From: Actinoplanes flavus
GTDB taxonomy: Bacteria; Actinomycetota; Actinomycetes; Mycobacteriales; Micromonosporaceae
Reading direction: 5' to 3'
DNA: 64,000 nucleotides
NCBI RefSeq assembly: GCF_017592555.1
Contig: NZ_JAGFNS010000005.1
Span: 239,241 to 303,240 of the forward strand
Part shown: positions 53,854 through 62,061 of the stretch, in pieces
Numbering within the stretch: position 1 is the first letter of the stretch
Layout: the number at the start of each line of letters is the position of its first letter
Made by a program: the position numbers and the translations under genes
Notes under the pieces: generated by a model
What the model saw: the letters and a program-made list of their open reading frames with translations, nothing else
Told to the model about the DNA's origin: nothing
Databases searched by the model: none

Positions 53854-55083
53854 GTGGCCGAGCCGCGCACCCGCATCGACCCCACCGATCCGGACATCTA
53901 CCTGCACGGCATCCCGCACGCCGAATTCGCCGAACTGCGCCGCACCGACCCGGTCTGCTGGATCCCCCAGCCGCGCGGCAGCGCCGGATTCGACGACGAA
54001 GGCTACTGGGCGGTCACCCGGCACGCCGACGTGATGACCGTGTCCCGCGACAGCGACACCTACTCCAGCCGGGAGAACACCGCGATCGTCCGCTTCCAGC
54101 CGGACATGACCCGCGACCGGATCGAGATGCAGCAGGCCGTCCTGCTCAACATGGACCCGCCACAGCACACCAAACAGCGCGCCATCGTCTCCCGCGGCTT
54201 CACCCCGCGCGCCGTCAACAGCCTGCGCGCCGCGCTCCAAGCCCGCGCCGAACGCATCGTGCACACCGCGCTCGCCACCGGCGACGGCGGCGACTTCGTC
54301 ACCGAGATCGCCTGCGAACTGCCGTTGCAGGCCATCGCCGAACTACTCGGCGTCCCGCAGGAGGACCGCGGCAACGTCTTCGAATGGTCCAACTCGATGA
54401 TCGGCTACGACGACCCCGAATTCAGCGGGGCCGACCCGATGGAGTCGGCGATGGGCCTGCTCGGCTACGCCATGCAGATGGCCGACGAACGGCAGTCCTG
54501 CCCCCGCGACGACATCGTCACCACCCTGGTCAAAGCCGAGATCGACGGCTCACACCTGTCCGTCGACGAATTCGGCTTCTTCGTCCTGATGCTCGCCGTC
54601 GCCGGCAACGAAACCACCCGCAACGCCATCTCCCACGGCATGCTCGCCCTGCTGTCCAACCCCGAGCAGTGGGAGCTCTACCGGCAGACCCGCCCGCGCA
54701 CCGCCGTCGACGAGTTCGTCCGCTGGGGCAGCCCCATCAACGCCTTCCAGCGCACCGCCCTGCACGACACGGACCTCACCGGCGTCCCGATCCGCGCCGG
54801 CCAGCGGGTCGCCATGTTCTACGGCTCCGCCAACTACGACGACGACGTCTTCGCCACACCGCACACCTTCGACATCACCCGCAGCCCCAACCCGCACCTC
54901 GGCTTCGGCGGCAGCGGCGCCCACTTCTGCCTCGGCGCCAACCTCGCCCGCCTGGAGATCGACCTCATCTTCAACGCACTCGCCGACCACATGCCCGGCA
55001 TCACCCTCGCCGGTCCCGCTCAGCGCCTCCGCTCCGGCTGGATCAACGGCATCAAACACCTTCCCGTCAAATACTGTGCTTAA
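53854..55083 (+). CDS. cyp125: Steroid C26 monooxygenase CYP125
   Basis: A 409-residue cytochrome P450. The I-helix is LMLAVAGNETTRNAISHGM, the K-helix EFVRW and the heme-binding loop FGGSGAHFCLGANLARLEIDLIFNA with the Cys ligand. SRGFTPRAV, CELPLQAIAELLGVPQEDRG and RLRSGWINGIKHLPVKY are CYP125 features. It oxidises C26 of cholesterol or cholestenone, the first step of side-chain removal. GTG 53854 follows GGAGGA. ATG 53815 is possible but would place codons over the KstR-like site 6b. Reductase and ferredoxin partners are not adjacent. Confidence 0.95.
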   Translation: MAEPRTRIDPTDPDIYLHGIPHAEFAELRRTDPVCWIPQPRGSAGFDDEGYWAVTRHADVMTVSRDSDTYSSRENTAIVRFQPDMTRDRIEMQQAVLLNMDPPQHTKQRAIVSRGFTPRAVNSLRAALQARAERIVHTALATGDGGDFVTEIACELPLQAIAELLGVPQEDRGNVFEWSNSMIGYDDPEFSGADPMESAMGLLGYAMQMADERQSCPRDDIVTTLVKAEIDGSHLSVDEFGFFVLMLAVAGNETTRNAISHGMLALLSNPEQWELYRQTRPRTAVDEFVRWGSPINAFQRTALHDTDLTGVPIRAGQRVAMFYGSANYDDDVFATPHTFDITRSPNPHLGFGGSGAHFCLGANLARLEIDLIFNALADHMPGITLAGPAQRLRSGWINGIKHLPVKYCA

Positions 55084-55103
55084 TTGCTCCGCTTCGCTCC
55101 GCG

Positions 55104-55204
55104 GCAAAACGCCTGGTAACCGGTGTCGAGGCAGGTGATTTGCCGCCGCAGCACACCCCGCTGCGTCGGCAAATAACTTGCCTCGACACCGGCGGCGTTT
55201 TGCG
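55104..55204. terminator. Large imperfect inverted repeat after cyp125
   Basis: The left arm holds GCAAAACGCC then CCGGTGTCGAGGCA, and the right arm holds their complements TGCCTCGACACCGG then GGCGTTTTGC. Arms of roughly 45 bases flank a GC-rich centre with a second small stem (CCGCAGC/GCTGCG). It begins 20 bp after the cyp125 stop. It may terminate transcription or be a remnant of a mobile palindrome. Confidence 0.65.
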
Positions 55205-55261
55205 GGGGTGCTGAGTGCACCGCCGTTCGAGTGAGGGTGGGCGTTGCGGGGGTGGTTCGGT

Positions 55262-55478
55262 CTTGTGGGTGAGGGCGCGGCGCAGGCCCGCGACGTCCTG
55301 AGTCGGGCGTTCCAGCGCCTCGTCGAACACCGCCACGCTTCCTCGTCGAGGAGGAACGCACGCCGATCGGCGAGCACGCCGCCTTCAGGGTGAGCGTGGA
55401 CACGCTGGCGCCGGAGGCCTGACTGGCCGCCTTCAGCCCGGCGTCCAGCCGTTCCGCCTTCGTGTTCGTGGTTCGAAC
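55262..55478 (-). pseudogene. Frameshifted DUF1778-type antitoxin remnant
   Basis: Three consecutive minus-strand frames read as one DUF1778/TacA-like antitoxin: TKAERLDAGLKAASQASG...STLTLKAA, then VLADRRAFLLDEEAW, then AVFDEALERPTQDVAGLRRAL. Each piece continues the previous one after a shift of one base. No start codon fits well and no acetyltransferase toxin gene follows. It is best read as a decayed toxin-antitoxin gene. It fills the 55084-55498 gap together with the inverted repeat. Confidence 0.6.
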
Positions 55479-55498
55479 GTACGCACGATGTGTGCCGA

Positions 55499-56425
55499 TC
55501 AGGGGGTGAGGAGGGCGGCGCAGTGGGTGGGGGCGTCGGAGAACGGGAGGTGGCCGGCGCTCGGGAGGGTGACGTGGCGGGCGGTCGGGAGGATCGTGCG
55601 AGCGCGGCGGGACTGATGGTGCGGGAGGATCGCGTCGCGCGTACCCCAGGCGATGGTGACCGGGATGCGAGTGAGGGAGCCCGCCTCGGCGAAGGACCAC
55701 GGGCGGAGGTGGGTGAAGGCGTCGCGGGCCTCGGCGAAGCCGGGCGCGGCGGCCAGCGCACGGGCCGCGTGGACGCTGTCGGCCGGGTCGAGGCGGGCCG
55801 GGTGGGCGTAGAAGAGGGAGCAGAACGCGGAGCGGCCGGCCGGGGACGCCATGATCCGTGGCAGCGAGGGGGACAGGCGGGTGGCGACGGACCGGGCCGC
55901 GGTGACGGCGGTCTGGCACCAGCGGCGCTCCGCCCGGGTCCAGAAGCCGATCGGGGCGAAGGCGGTCACCGCGCGGGCGTGGCCGCGGCGGCCGAGTTCC
56001 AGGGCGATGCCGCCGCCCAGCGAGTTGCCGGCGACCGCGGGGGTGTCGATGCCCAGCCGGTCCAGGAACTCCTCGACCAGATCGGCGAGATGCGCGACCG
56101 ACCCGGGGAGCGGCGTTTCGGACGGCGGCGCGGTCCCGCTGCCGGGCGTGTCCGAGGGCGCGGCGGGGCGGGGCGTGTCCGAAAGGACGGCGGGGTGGGG
56201 CGCGTCCGAGGGCGCGGCGGGGCGGGGCGAGTCCGAGGGCGCGGCGAGGTGGGGCGCGGGCCAGGGTGGGGAGTCGCCGAAGCCGGGCAGGTCCAGGGCG
56301 ATCACGTCGTGGTGCTCGGCGACCGCGTCGAGGATCGGGGACCAGACCTGGCGGTGGCTGCCCAGGCCGTGGATGAGCACGAGCGGCGGCCCGGATCCGC
56401 GGCGATCATGAGACAACTCGGTCAC
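55499..56425 (-). CDS. Alpha/beta hydrolase with repeat-expanded cap linker
   Basis: A 308-residue alpha/beta hydrolase. LVLIHGLGSHRQVWSP is the oxyanion loop, GNSLGGGIALELG carries the nucleophile Ser, AWGTRDAILP the Asp and PSAGHLPFSD the His. Between strands 4 and the nucleophile lies an insertion of about 45 residues (60-108) with repeats such as SDTPRPAAP, encoded by GC-rich direct repeats (about 56105-56265). GTG at 56425 is used. It diverges from the cholesterol oxidase-monooxygenase operon and could hydrolyse an ester made by the Baeyer-Villiger enzyme. Substrate unknown. Confidence 0.85.
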   Translation of the reverse strand: MTELSHDRRGSGPPLVLIHGLGSHRQVWSPILDAVAEHHDVIALDLPGFGDSPPWPAPHLAAPSDSPRPAAPSDAPHPAVLSDTPRPAAPSDTPGSGTAPPSETPLPGSVAHLADLVEEFLDRLGIDTPAVAGNSLGGGIALELGRRGHARAVTAFAPIGFWTRAERRWCQTAVTAARSVATRLSPSLPRIMASPAGRSAFCSLFYAHPARLDPADSVHAARALAAAPGFAEARDAFTHLRPWSFAEAGSLTRIPVTIAWGTRDAILPHHQSRRARTILPTARHVTLPSAGHLPFSDAPTHCAALLTP

Positions 56426-56534
56426 CGGGCCAGCCTCGCATCGACCGGGGCGGACCGGAAGGTGATTCGCGCTGCGAGCCAAGACCGGAAACCGGTTGTT
56501 GACATGTTGCCAATAAGGGTGTGATGGTACGGCG

Positions 56535-58205
56535 ATGTCGTACGACTACGACGTCCTCGTCATCGGCTCCGGCTTCGGTGGCAGCGTGACCGCGCTGCGT
56601 CTCACCGAGAAGGGCTACCGCGTCGGCGTCCTCGAAGCCGGCCGCCGGTTCACCGACGAGCAGTTCGCCAAGACGTCCTGGCGGCTGCGCGACTACCTCT
56701 ACGCGCCCGCGTTCGGCTGCTACGGCATCCTCCGGCTCACCCTGCTCCGGGACGTGATGATCATGTCGGGCGCCGGGGTCGGCGGTGGCTCCCTGGGCTA
56801 CGCCAACACCCTGTACGAGCCGCCCGACGCCTTCTACGCCGACCCGCAGTGGTCCGGCATCACCGACTGGAAGGCCGAGCTGGCCCCCTACTACGAGCAG
56901 GCGAAACGCATGCTCGGCGTGACCGTGAACCCGGTCGAGACGGCCTCCGACCGGGCCCTGCGCGCGGTCGCCGACGACATGGGCGTGGGACACACCTACC
57001 GGCACACCCCGGTCGGCGTGCTCTTCGGCGACGAGCCGGGCGTCCCGGTGGCGGATCCGTTCTTCGGGGGCGCGGGACCGGACCGCCGCACCTGCACCCT
57101 CTGCGGCTCGTGCATGACCGGCTGCCGGGGCAACGCCAAGAACACCCTGGTCAAGAACTACCTCTACCTCGCCGAGCGGGCCGGCGCCGAGGTGCACCCG
57201 CTGACCACGGTGCGTGCCGTGCGCCCGCGCGACGGCGGCGGCTACCTGGTGGAGACCCGGCGCACCGGCGGGCTCGCGAAACGGACCTTCACCGCGGAGC
57301 AGGTCGTCTTCGCCGGTGGCGCCCTCGGCACCCAGCGCCTGCTGCACCGGATGCGGGACCGGGGACTGCTGCCGGACGTCTCCCCACGGCTGGGCGAGCT
57401 CAGCCGTACCAACTCGGAATCGATCCTCGGAGCGCGCACCCGCCGCACGGACCGCGACTTCAGTCACGGGGTCGCGATCACCTCCTCGATCCACCCGGAT
57501 CCGGTCACCCACGTCGAACCGGTCCGGTACGGCCCCGGCAGCAACCTGCTGGCGCTGCTCGCCACGGCACTGGTCGACGAGGGCCGTCCACGCTGGTGGC
57601 AGGCCGTCACGACGATCGCGAAGGCGGGCCGGGACGCGCGGCTCTACCTCTCCCCGCGGAACTGGTCGAAGGAGACCGTGGTGCTGCTGGCCATGCAGCC
57701 GCTGGACAACTCGATCACCGTGCACACCAGGCGAGGGCTGTTCGGGCGGCGGATCACCAGCCGGCCGGGCATCGGCGAGCCGAACCCGGTGTGGGTGCCG
57801 GCCGCGCACGACGTGGCCCGCCGGGTCGCCGCCGAGGTGGACGGGGTGCCGACCGGCTCCTACACCGAACTGGTGGGACGGCCGGTCACCGGGCACTTCA
57901 TCGGCGGCTGCGCGATCGGCGCGGATCCGTCCCAAGGGGTCGTCGACCCGTACCACCGGCTCTTCGGGCATCCCGGGCTGCACGTCATCGACGGGTCGGT
58001 GGTGGCCGCCAACCTGGGCGTCAACCCGTCCCTGACGATCACCGCCCTGGCCGAGCGGGCGGTGGCGCTGTGGCCGAACGCCGGCGAGCCGGATCCGCGG
58101 CCGTCGTCCGGGTTCGCGCCGGTGGAACCGGTGGCGCCCCGCGAACCCGTGGTGCCCGCGTCCGCCCCCGCCGCGCTGCGGCTCACCATCGGACGGCGGC
58201 CGTGA
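56535..58205 (+). CDS. choD: GMC-type cholesterol oxidase (ChoD-like)
   Basis: A 556-residue FAD oxidoreductase closely resembling M. tuberculosis Rv3409c. VLVIGSGFGGSVTALRLTEKGYRVGVLEAGRRF binds FAD. GAGVGGGSLGYANTLY, CTLCGSCMTGCRGNAKNTLVKNYL and DGSVVAANLGVNPSLTITALAERAV follow. It may oxidise 3beta-hydroxysteroids to 3-ketones, the entry step for this pathway, though activity of the Rv3409c group is debated. A four-Cys cluster (about 190-205) is notable. The C-terminal 45 residues are Pro-rich. No KstR site precedes it; a TTGACA hexamer at 56499 could be a -35. The stop overlaps the next gene (GTGA). Confidence 0.88.
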   Translation: MSYDYDVLVIGSGFGGSVTALRLTEKGYRVGVLEAGRRFTDEQFAKTSWRLRDYLYAPAFGCYGILRLTLLRDVMIMSGAGVGGGSLGYANTLYEPPDAFYADPQWSGITDWKAELAPYYEQAKRMLGVTVNPVETASDRALRAVADDMGVGHTYRHTPVGVLFGDEPGVPVADPFFGGAGPDRRTCTLCGSCMTGCRGNAKNTLVKNYLYLAERAGAEVHPLTTVRAVRPRDGGGYLVETRRTGGLAKRTFTAEQVVFAGGALGTQRLLHRMRDRGLLPDVSPRLGELSRTNSESILGARTRRTDRDFSHGVAITSSIHPDPVTHVEPVRYGPGSNLLALLATALVDEGRPRWWQAVTTIAKAGRDARLYLSPRNWSKETVVLLAMQPLDNSITVHTRRGLFGRRITSRPGIGEPNPVWVPAAHDVARRVAAEVDGVPTGSYTELVGRPVTGHFIGGCAIGADPSQGVVDPYHRLFGHPGLHVIDGSVVAANLGVNPSLTITALAERAVALWPNAGEPDPRPSSGFAPVEPVAPREPVVPASAPAALRLTIGRRP

Positions 58206-59647
58206 CCCGGATCGCGATCGTCGGCGCCGGGTTCGGCGGGGTGGCGGTCGCCGCCGAGCTGCTCCGCGCCGGCTTCGACGACATCGTCCTGCTGGAGAAG
58301 GCGGACCGGGCCGGCGGCGTGTGGCGCGACAACACCTACCCGGGGTGCGCCTGTGACGTGCCGGCGCCGCTCTACTCCTACTCCCGCGCCCTGAACCCGG
58401 ACTGGTCGCGCCGCTATCCGCCGCACGACGAGATCCTGGCCTACCTGCAACGGTGCGCCGACGAGTGGGGCGTCACGCCGCGGGTCCGTTTCGGCGCCGA
58501 GGTGGCCTCCGCCTCGTGGACCGGCGGCGGCTGGGAGATCCTTCTTTCCGACGGGGATTCGGTACGGGCGGACGTGCTGATCCCGGCCGTCGGTCAACTG
58601 TCCCGCCCGTCGATCCCGGCGCTGCCCGGCGCGGAGAGCTTCGCGGGCGTCGCCGTGCACACCGCACACTGGACCCCGGACGTCCCGGTCCAGGGCAGCC
58701 GGGTCGCGGTCGTCGGCACCGGCGCCAGCGCCATCCAGCTCGTCCCCGCGATCGCCGGAACCGCCGCCCACGTCACCGTCTTCCAGCGCACCGCGCCGTG
58801 GACACTGCCCAAACCCGACCGTCGCTACGGACGCCTGCGGAAGGCCGCCTACCGCCGGATCCCGTCGCTGATGCTGCTGTCCCGCGCCGCCACCTGGGGC
58901 CTCACCCTCGTCCCGGGCGCCGCCCTGACCGGCAACCGGGTGGTCGACGCCCTGATCCGCGGCTACTCGTGGAGTCAGCGCCGCTGGCAGATCCGTGACC
59001 CGGAGCTGCGCGCCAAGGTGACCCCGGACGAGCCGCTGGGCTGCAAGCGGGTGCTGTTCACGAACGCCTGGCTGCCCGCCCTCGCCCGCCCCGACGTCGA
59101 CCTGGTCACCGAGAAGATCGTCGCGGTCACCCCCGGCGGCGTCCGCACCGCCGACGGCGTCGACCACCCCTGCGACGTGCTGGTCTACGGCACCGGCTTC
59201 GCCGCCACCGAGTTCCTGGTCCCGATCCGGGTCACCGGCCGCGACGGCGTCGTGCTCGCCGACGAGTGGCGGGACGGGGCGCACGCGTACCTGGGTCTCG
59301 CGGTGCCCGGCTTCCCCAACATGTTCCTGGTCTACGGCCCGAACACCAACACCGGCAACACCTCGGTGATCTACTTCCACGAGGCCCAGGCCGGGTGGAT
59401 CACGCAGGCCGTCCGGCGGGTCGCGGCAGGCGACGATCTGGAGGTACGCCCGGAGGTCGCGGCCGCCTACGACACCGAGATCCAGTCCCGGCTGGCGGGT
59501 TCGGTGTGGACGGCGTGCCAGAGCTGGTACCGCACCGCCGCCGGCCGCGTCGTCGCCAACTGGCCGGGCAAGGCCACCGAATACCGCCGCCGAACCACCA
59601 CCCTCAACCGTTCCGACTTCCTCCCCGGCTCACTTCCGGTGGAGTAG
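58202..59647 (+). CDS. Flavin-containing Baeyer-Villiger monooxygenase
   Basis: A 481-residue class B flavoprotein monooxygenase. IAIVGAGFGGVAVAAELL binds FAD, the fingerprint FAGVAVHTAHWTP fits F-x-G-x3-H-T-x2-W, and VAVVGTGASAIQLVPAI binds NADPH. YGTGFAATEFLVP is the later ATG-like motif. It inserts oxygen next to a ketone to form an ester or lactone. GTG 58202 overlaps the choD stop, so both are made from one mRNA, which suggests a steroid ketone substrate. The 3' end overlaps the convergent membrane protein gene by 18 bp. Confidence 0.9.
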   Translation: MTRIAIVGAGFGGVAVAAELLRAGFDDIVLLEKADRAGGVWRDNTYPGCACDVPAPLYSYSRALNPDWSRRYPPHDEILAYLQRCADEWGVTPRVRFGAEVASASWTGGGWEILLSDGDSVRADVLIPAVGQLSRPSIPALPGAESFAGVAVHTAHWTPDVPVQGSRVAVVGTGASAIQLVPAIAGTAAHVTVFQRTAPWTLPKPDRRYGRLRKAAYRRIPSLMLLSRAATWGLTLVPGAALTGNRVVDALIRGYSWSQRRWQIRDPELRAKVTPDEPLGCKRVLFTNAWLPALARPDVDLVTEKIVAVTPGGVRTADGVDHPCDVLVYGTGFAATEFLVPIRVTGRDGVVLADEWRDGAHAYLGLAVPGFPNMFLVYGPNTNTGNTSVIYFHEAQAGWITQAVRRVAAGDDLEVRPEVAAAYDTEIQSRLAGSVWTACQSWYRTAAGRVVANWPGKATEYRRRTTTLNRSDFLPGSLPVE

Positions 59648-60214
59648 CAGGCTGATCATGATGCCGATGATCAGAAGCGGTAGCCCTCCGATGATCCCGA
59701 CGGCCACACCGATCCACGTGAGCCAGGGCCGGGCGGGCGTGTCCTCGCGAGCGAGCTTCACACGGTACTTCTCGGTGCCCAGATAGCCGACACGGACCTG
59801 TCGGCCCACGTCGGTCGCGGTGAAGTCGCCGTCGTTGATCAGCCGGGTAGCCGTTCCGTCGTCCCAGCGGATCGTGACCCGGCAGCTGTCCCAGTAGCCG
59901 AAGCCCTGGTTGGTGATCGGACCATGTTCGGTGCATGAACCGACAGTCGCCCAGCCGACACGTTCGGCGTCGCCGAAATCCCGGCCGGCCAATCTGACGA
60001 AGGTGATGCCGGTGCCGACGAGCATCAAACTCACCAGGACGATTCCGGTCAGCAGCGCGGTGGTGCGGAGCGCGCCGCCCTTGCGCCGGTCGACGACCGT
60101 GGTCGCCGGGTCCGAGTCGGCGGCCTCCCATTCGGCCAGCTCACGTTCGGCCTCGGCCTCCATGGCCTTGATTTTGGCTCGCTGCCTGGCGAAACGTTCA
60201 TCGTGGCTGCCCAT
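59630..60214 (-). CDS. Two-helix membrane protein (DUF6346-like)
   Basis: A 194-residue membrane protein with a charged N-terminal helix (residues 6-35, QRAKIKAMEAEAERELAEWEAA), a transmembrane helix at about 51-74, an extracytoplasmic domain with two Cys (GSCTEHG, DSCRVTI), and a second helix at about 165-188. It resembles actinomycete DUF6346 proteins found near secreted WXG-type proteins; that match is from memory of the pattern. It is 12 bp downstream of the WXG-like gene and probably the last gene of that operon. Confidence 0.65.
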   Translation of the reverse strand: MGSHDERFARQRAKIKAMEAEAERELAEWEAADSDPATTVVDRRKGGALRTTALLTGIVLVSLMLVGTGITFVRLAGRDFGDAERVGWATVGSCTEHGPITNQGFGYWDSCRVTIRWDDGTATRLINDGDFTATDVGRQVRVGYLGTEKYRVKLAREDTPARPWLTWIGVAVGIIGGLPLLIIGIMISLLLHRK

Positions 60215-60226
60215 GGTGCTCCTGCC

Positions 60227-61216
60227 TCAGGACGGAGGTCCGATAGGAGTCGGATCGGGGTTTCCCTTGGGAATATTGTCGAGGGTCGAACCGGTGTTCT
60301 GCGCGGTGTTCGACTCGGCCGCGGCGCGGCCGGTGTTGATGGCCACCTGATGTGGAGCGCCGTAGACGCGGAAGTCGCCCAGGAAGAGTGTGCCGGCACC
60401 CTTGATCGGACCGGACCAACCCTCCCGCATCTTTTCCGCAGCTTCAGACCGATGAGCAACGAGGCGTAGAACGTTGTCGTTGGCCTTGTGAATCTGCTTG
60501 AGCAGTACCGACATCAGCTTCATGGCTCTGCCCGCGTCCCTGATCCCGTCGAAGAGACGTCTCAGCACGCCGAGAATCGTTCTGCTCGTGTTGAAAGCCA
60601 GGTCCGCGACCTTGAGAAGAGCGGCGGGCATCATCACCCCGGTGACGGCTTGAAGGCCTATGGAGATCAGCGAGCCGGCGAATTGGCAGAGGATGTCCCG
60701 GATCGTATTTCGAACGACGCCCACCAGAGTTCCCAGCCCGTAGGTGAGCTTGCCCATTCCGTCCGCGATCTTGCCCATCGCCTGGATGGTCAAGGCCTGG
60801 TCATGAGCACGCCGTCGATATGCCTCCGCCGCTTCCGCCGCCCACACCGCGGTGGTCTTCTCGGCCTCCGCCACGAGGAGGTCGGCGGCCTCATAGATCC
60901 GGCTCTCGATCCTCTTCCAGCTCTCGGCGTGACCCTCGATGGCCTTGGGATTGCCCAACAGCTTGTCGAATGGCTCACGGATTGCGGACACGTGCTCCAA
61001 CAACCATCCGAGGCCCGCGGAGAACACCATCTGTAGCGGGTCTGTGATCGCCCCGACCGTGCCGAGTGTGGTCGCGAGAAGATTCCCGCCGAAGCCACCC
61101 CAATCCCGGTTGGCGAATCCCTCCACCATCCCGCTGGCCGACTCGAAGATGCCGGCACCCTCGTAGACCTTCCGGTCGGCGTCCGGCGCGATCAGGGCCT
61201 CGTAGCCGCTGTTCAT
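60227..61216 (-). CDS. WXG100-like helical protein, possible type VII secretion substrate
   Basis: A 329-residue protein. Residues 70-160 form a helical hairpin resembling a WXG/LXG region, with WKRIESRIYEAADLL, VWAAEAAEAYRRRAHDQ and a glycine turn. The middle (165-235) has hydrophobic helices (IGLQAVTGVMMPAALLKVA). The C-terminal ~75 residues are polar and may be a small effector or linker. Start and stop overlap/abut neighbours, giving an operon with a YbaB-like and an EspC-like gene. No ESX core genes are in the window. The secretion role is inferred from this pattern. Confidence 0.6.
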   Translation of the reverse strand: MNSGYEALIAPDADRKVYEGAGIFESASGMVEGFANRDWGGFGGNLLATTLGTVGAITDPLQMVFSAGLGWLLEHVSAIREPFDKLLGNPKAIEGHAESWKRIESRIYEAADLLVAEAEKTTAVWAAEAAEAYRRRAHDQALTIQAMGKIADGMGKLTYGLGTLVGVVRNTIRDILCQFAGSLISIGLQAVTGVMMPAALLKVADLAFNTSRTILGVLRRLFDGIRDAGRAMKLMSVLLKQIHKANDNVLRLVAHRSEAAEKMREGWSGPIKGAGTLFLGDFRVYGAPHQVAINTGRAAAESNTAQNTGSTLDNIPKGNPDPTPIGPPS

Positions 61217-61536
61217 CGCTCCGGCTCCCGGAAAGCCAGGAGGTGGGCGGCCTCGTGGTCGGTGAGGCTGATATCGACGGTCAGCGCGCGGAGCAGATTA
61301 GCAAGATGTGACGTCGCGTCGGTTCCCGTTCGCATCCGCAGGCTGACATCCTCCTGCGCCGTGTTGAGAATCGGCAGGATCAGCTTGCTGGGCCATTCTC
61401 CGTAAACCTCGTCGTGCTGATCAAGATGGGCGCATGCCGCCGTCACCTCGTCAAGAATGTCGGCGATCTCGTCCACTTCGGCTGCGTGGCTGGTCACGGC
61501 CTCCACGTTCAGGCGGAGTTCGGGTTCGGCCATCAC
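61213..61536 (-). CDS. Small EspC/ESX-1-secreted-like protein
   Basis: A 107-residue, mostly helical acidic protein (LNVEAVTSHAAEVDEIADILDE) resembling the EspC-type small partners of WXG effectors. GTG 61536 overlaps the upstream stop (GTGA), and an ATG at 61533 is also possible, with GGGGAGC upstream. Its stop overlaps the WXG-like gene. It has no cysteine or signal peptide. It may be a chaperone or secretion partner of the next gene's product. Family assignment is tentative. Confidence 0.58.
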   Translation of the reverse strand: MMAEPELRLNVEAVTSHAAEVDEIADILDEVTAACAHLDQHDEVYGEWPSKLILPILNTAQEDVSLRMRTGTDATSHLANLLRALTVDISLTDHEAAHLLAFREPER

Positions 61537-61910
61537 CGATCACGCTCCCCGGGAGCGGTGGGGAACTGTTCGGCGTAGGACTCGGCGACGAAGGCGGTGG
61601 TGGGGGAGTCGGAACCGTAGATGCCGGCGACCAGGTCGGTCATCTGTTCGGCCAGGCGGGACTGTGCCCGGCGGCAGGTGCTCAGGATGAGACGTGCCAA
61701 CTCGTCGGGGGTCAGGCGCAGGGCGTCGCCGGTCAGGCGGAGGTCGCTCAGACTTCCGGCGTGGTCGACGGTCACGGTGACGTCGCCGTGCGCGGACTGG
61801 ACGGTGGCGTCGACCCGCTTCATCCGGCGGCTGAGTTCCAGGGTGGCCTCGGTCTGCCGCTGGACGCGCCACTGCCAGTCGGCGAGCAGCTCCTCCGGGT
61901 CCTGTGGCAT
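61533..61910 (-). CDS. YbaB/EbfC-family-like protein
   Basis: A 125-residue protein with an N-terminal coiled helix (EELLADWQWRVQRQTEATLELSRRMKRVD) and a beta segment HGDVTVTVDHAGSLSDLRL, the pattern of YbaB/EbfC nucleoid-associated proteins. Such proteins are often encoded at the head of ESX-associated operons in actinobacteria. ATG 61910 has GGGAGGGAAG upstream; the longer form from 61955 adds a poor Cys-rich extension. It is the first gene of a four-gene operon running down to 59630. Confidence 0.68.
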   Translation of the reverse strand: MPQDPEELLADWQWRVQRQTEATLELSRRMKRVDATVQSAHGDVTVTVDHAGSLSDLRLTGDALRLTPDELARLILSTCRRAQSRLAEQMTDLVAGIYGSDSPTTAFVAESYAEQFPTAPGERDR

Positions 61911-61995
61911 GGCTTCCCTCCCCGTCGGACATGTACCGGTCGTCCTGGTACACACCCGCGAGCGGGAACGGGTTCATCACGCTGCCCCAGCAGAA

Positions 61996-62051
61996 AGCCG
62001 ATCTTGGACGTTGGCCCACCTGGAGCGGTGGTCGATCGTCCAAGATCGGCT
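61996..62051. terminator. Strong hairpin between hmp and the YbaB operon
   Basis: AGCCGATCTTGGACG (61996-62010) pairs perfectly with 62037-62051. An inner CCACC/GGTGG stem extends it. It lies 10 bp after the hmp stop and before the next same-strand operon, so it probably ends the nsrR-hmp transcript. Confidence 0.8.
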
Positions 62052-62061
62052 CAAAGCCTGG

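Noticed and set aside
55465..55485. GTGGTTCGAAC resembling a tRNA T-arm
   Set aside because: No acceptor, D- or anticodon stems can be built around it, and it lies in the antitoxin remnant.
56499..56534. Possible KstR or other operator before choD
   Set aside because: No AAC-n2-GTT core is present on either strand; only a TTGACA -35-like hexamer without a convincing -10.
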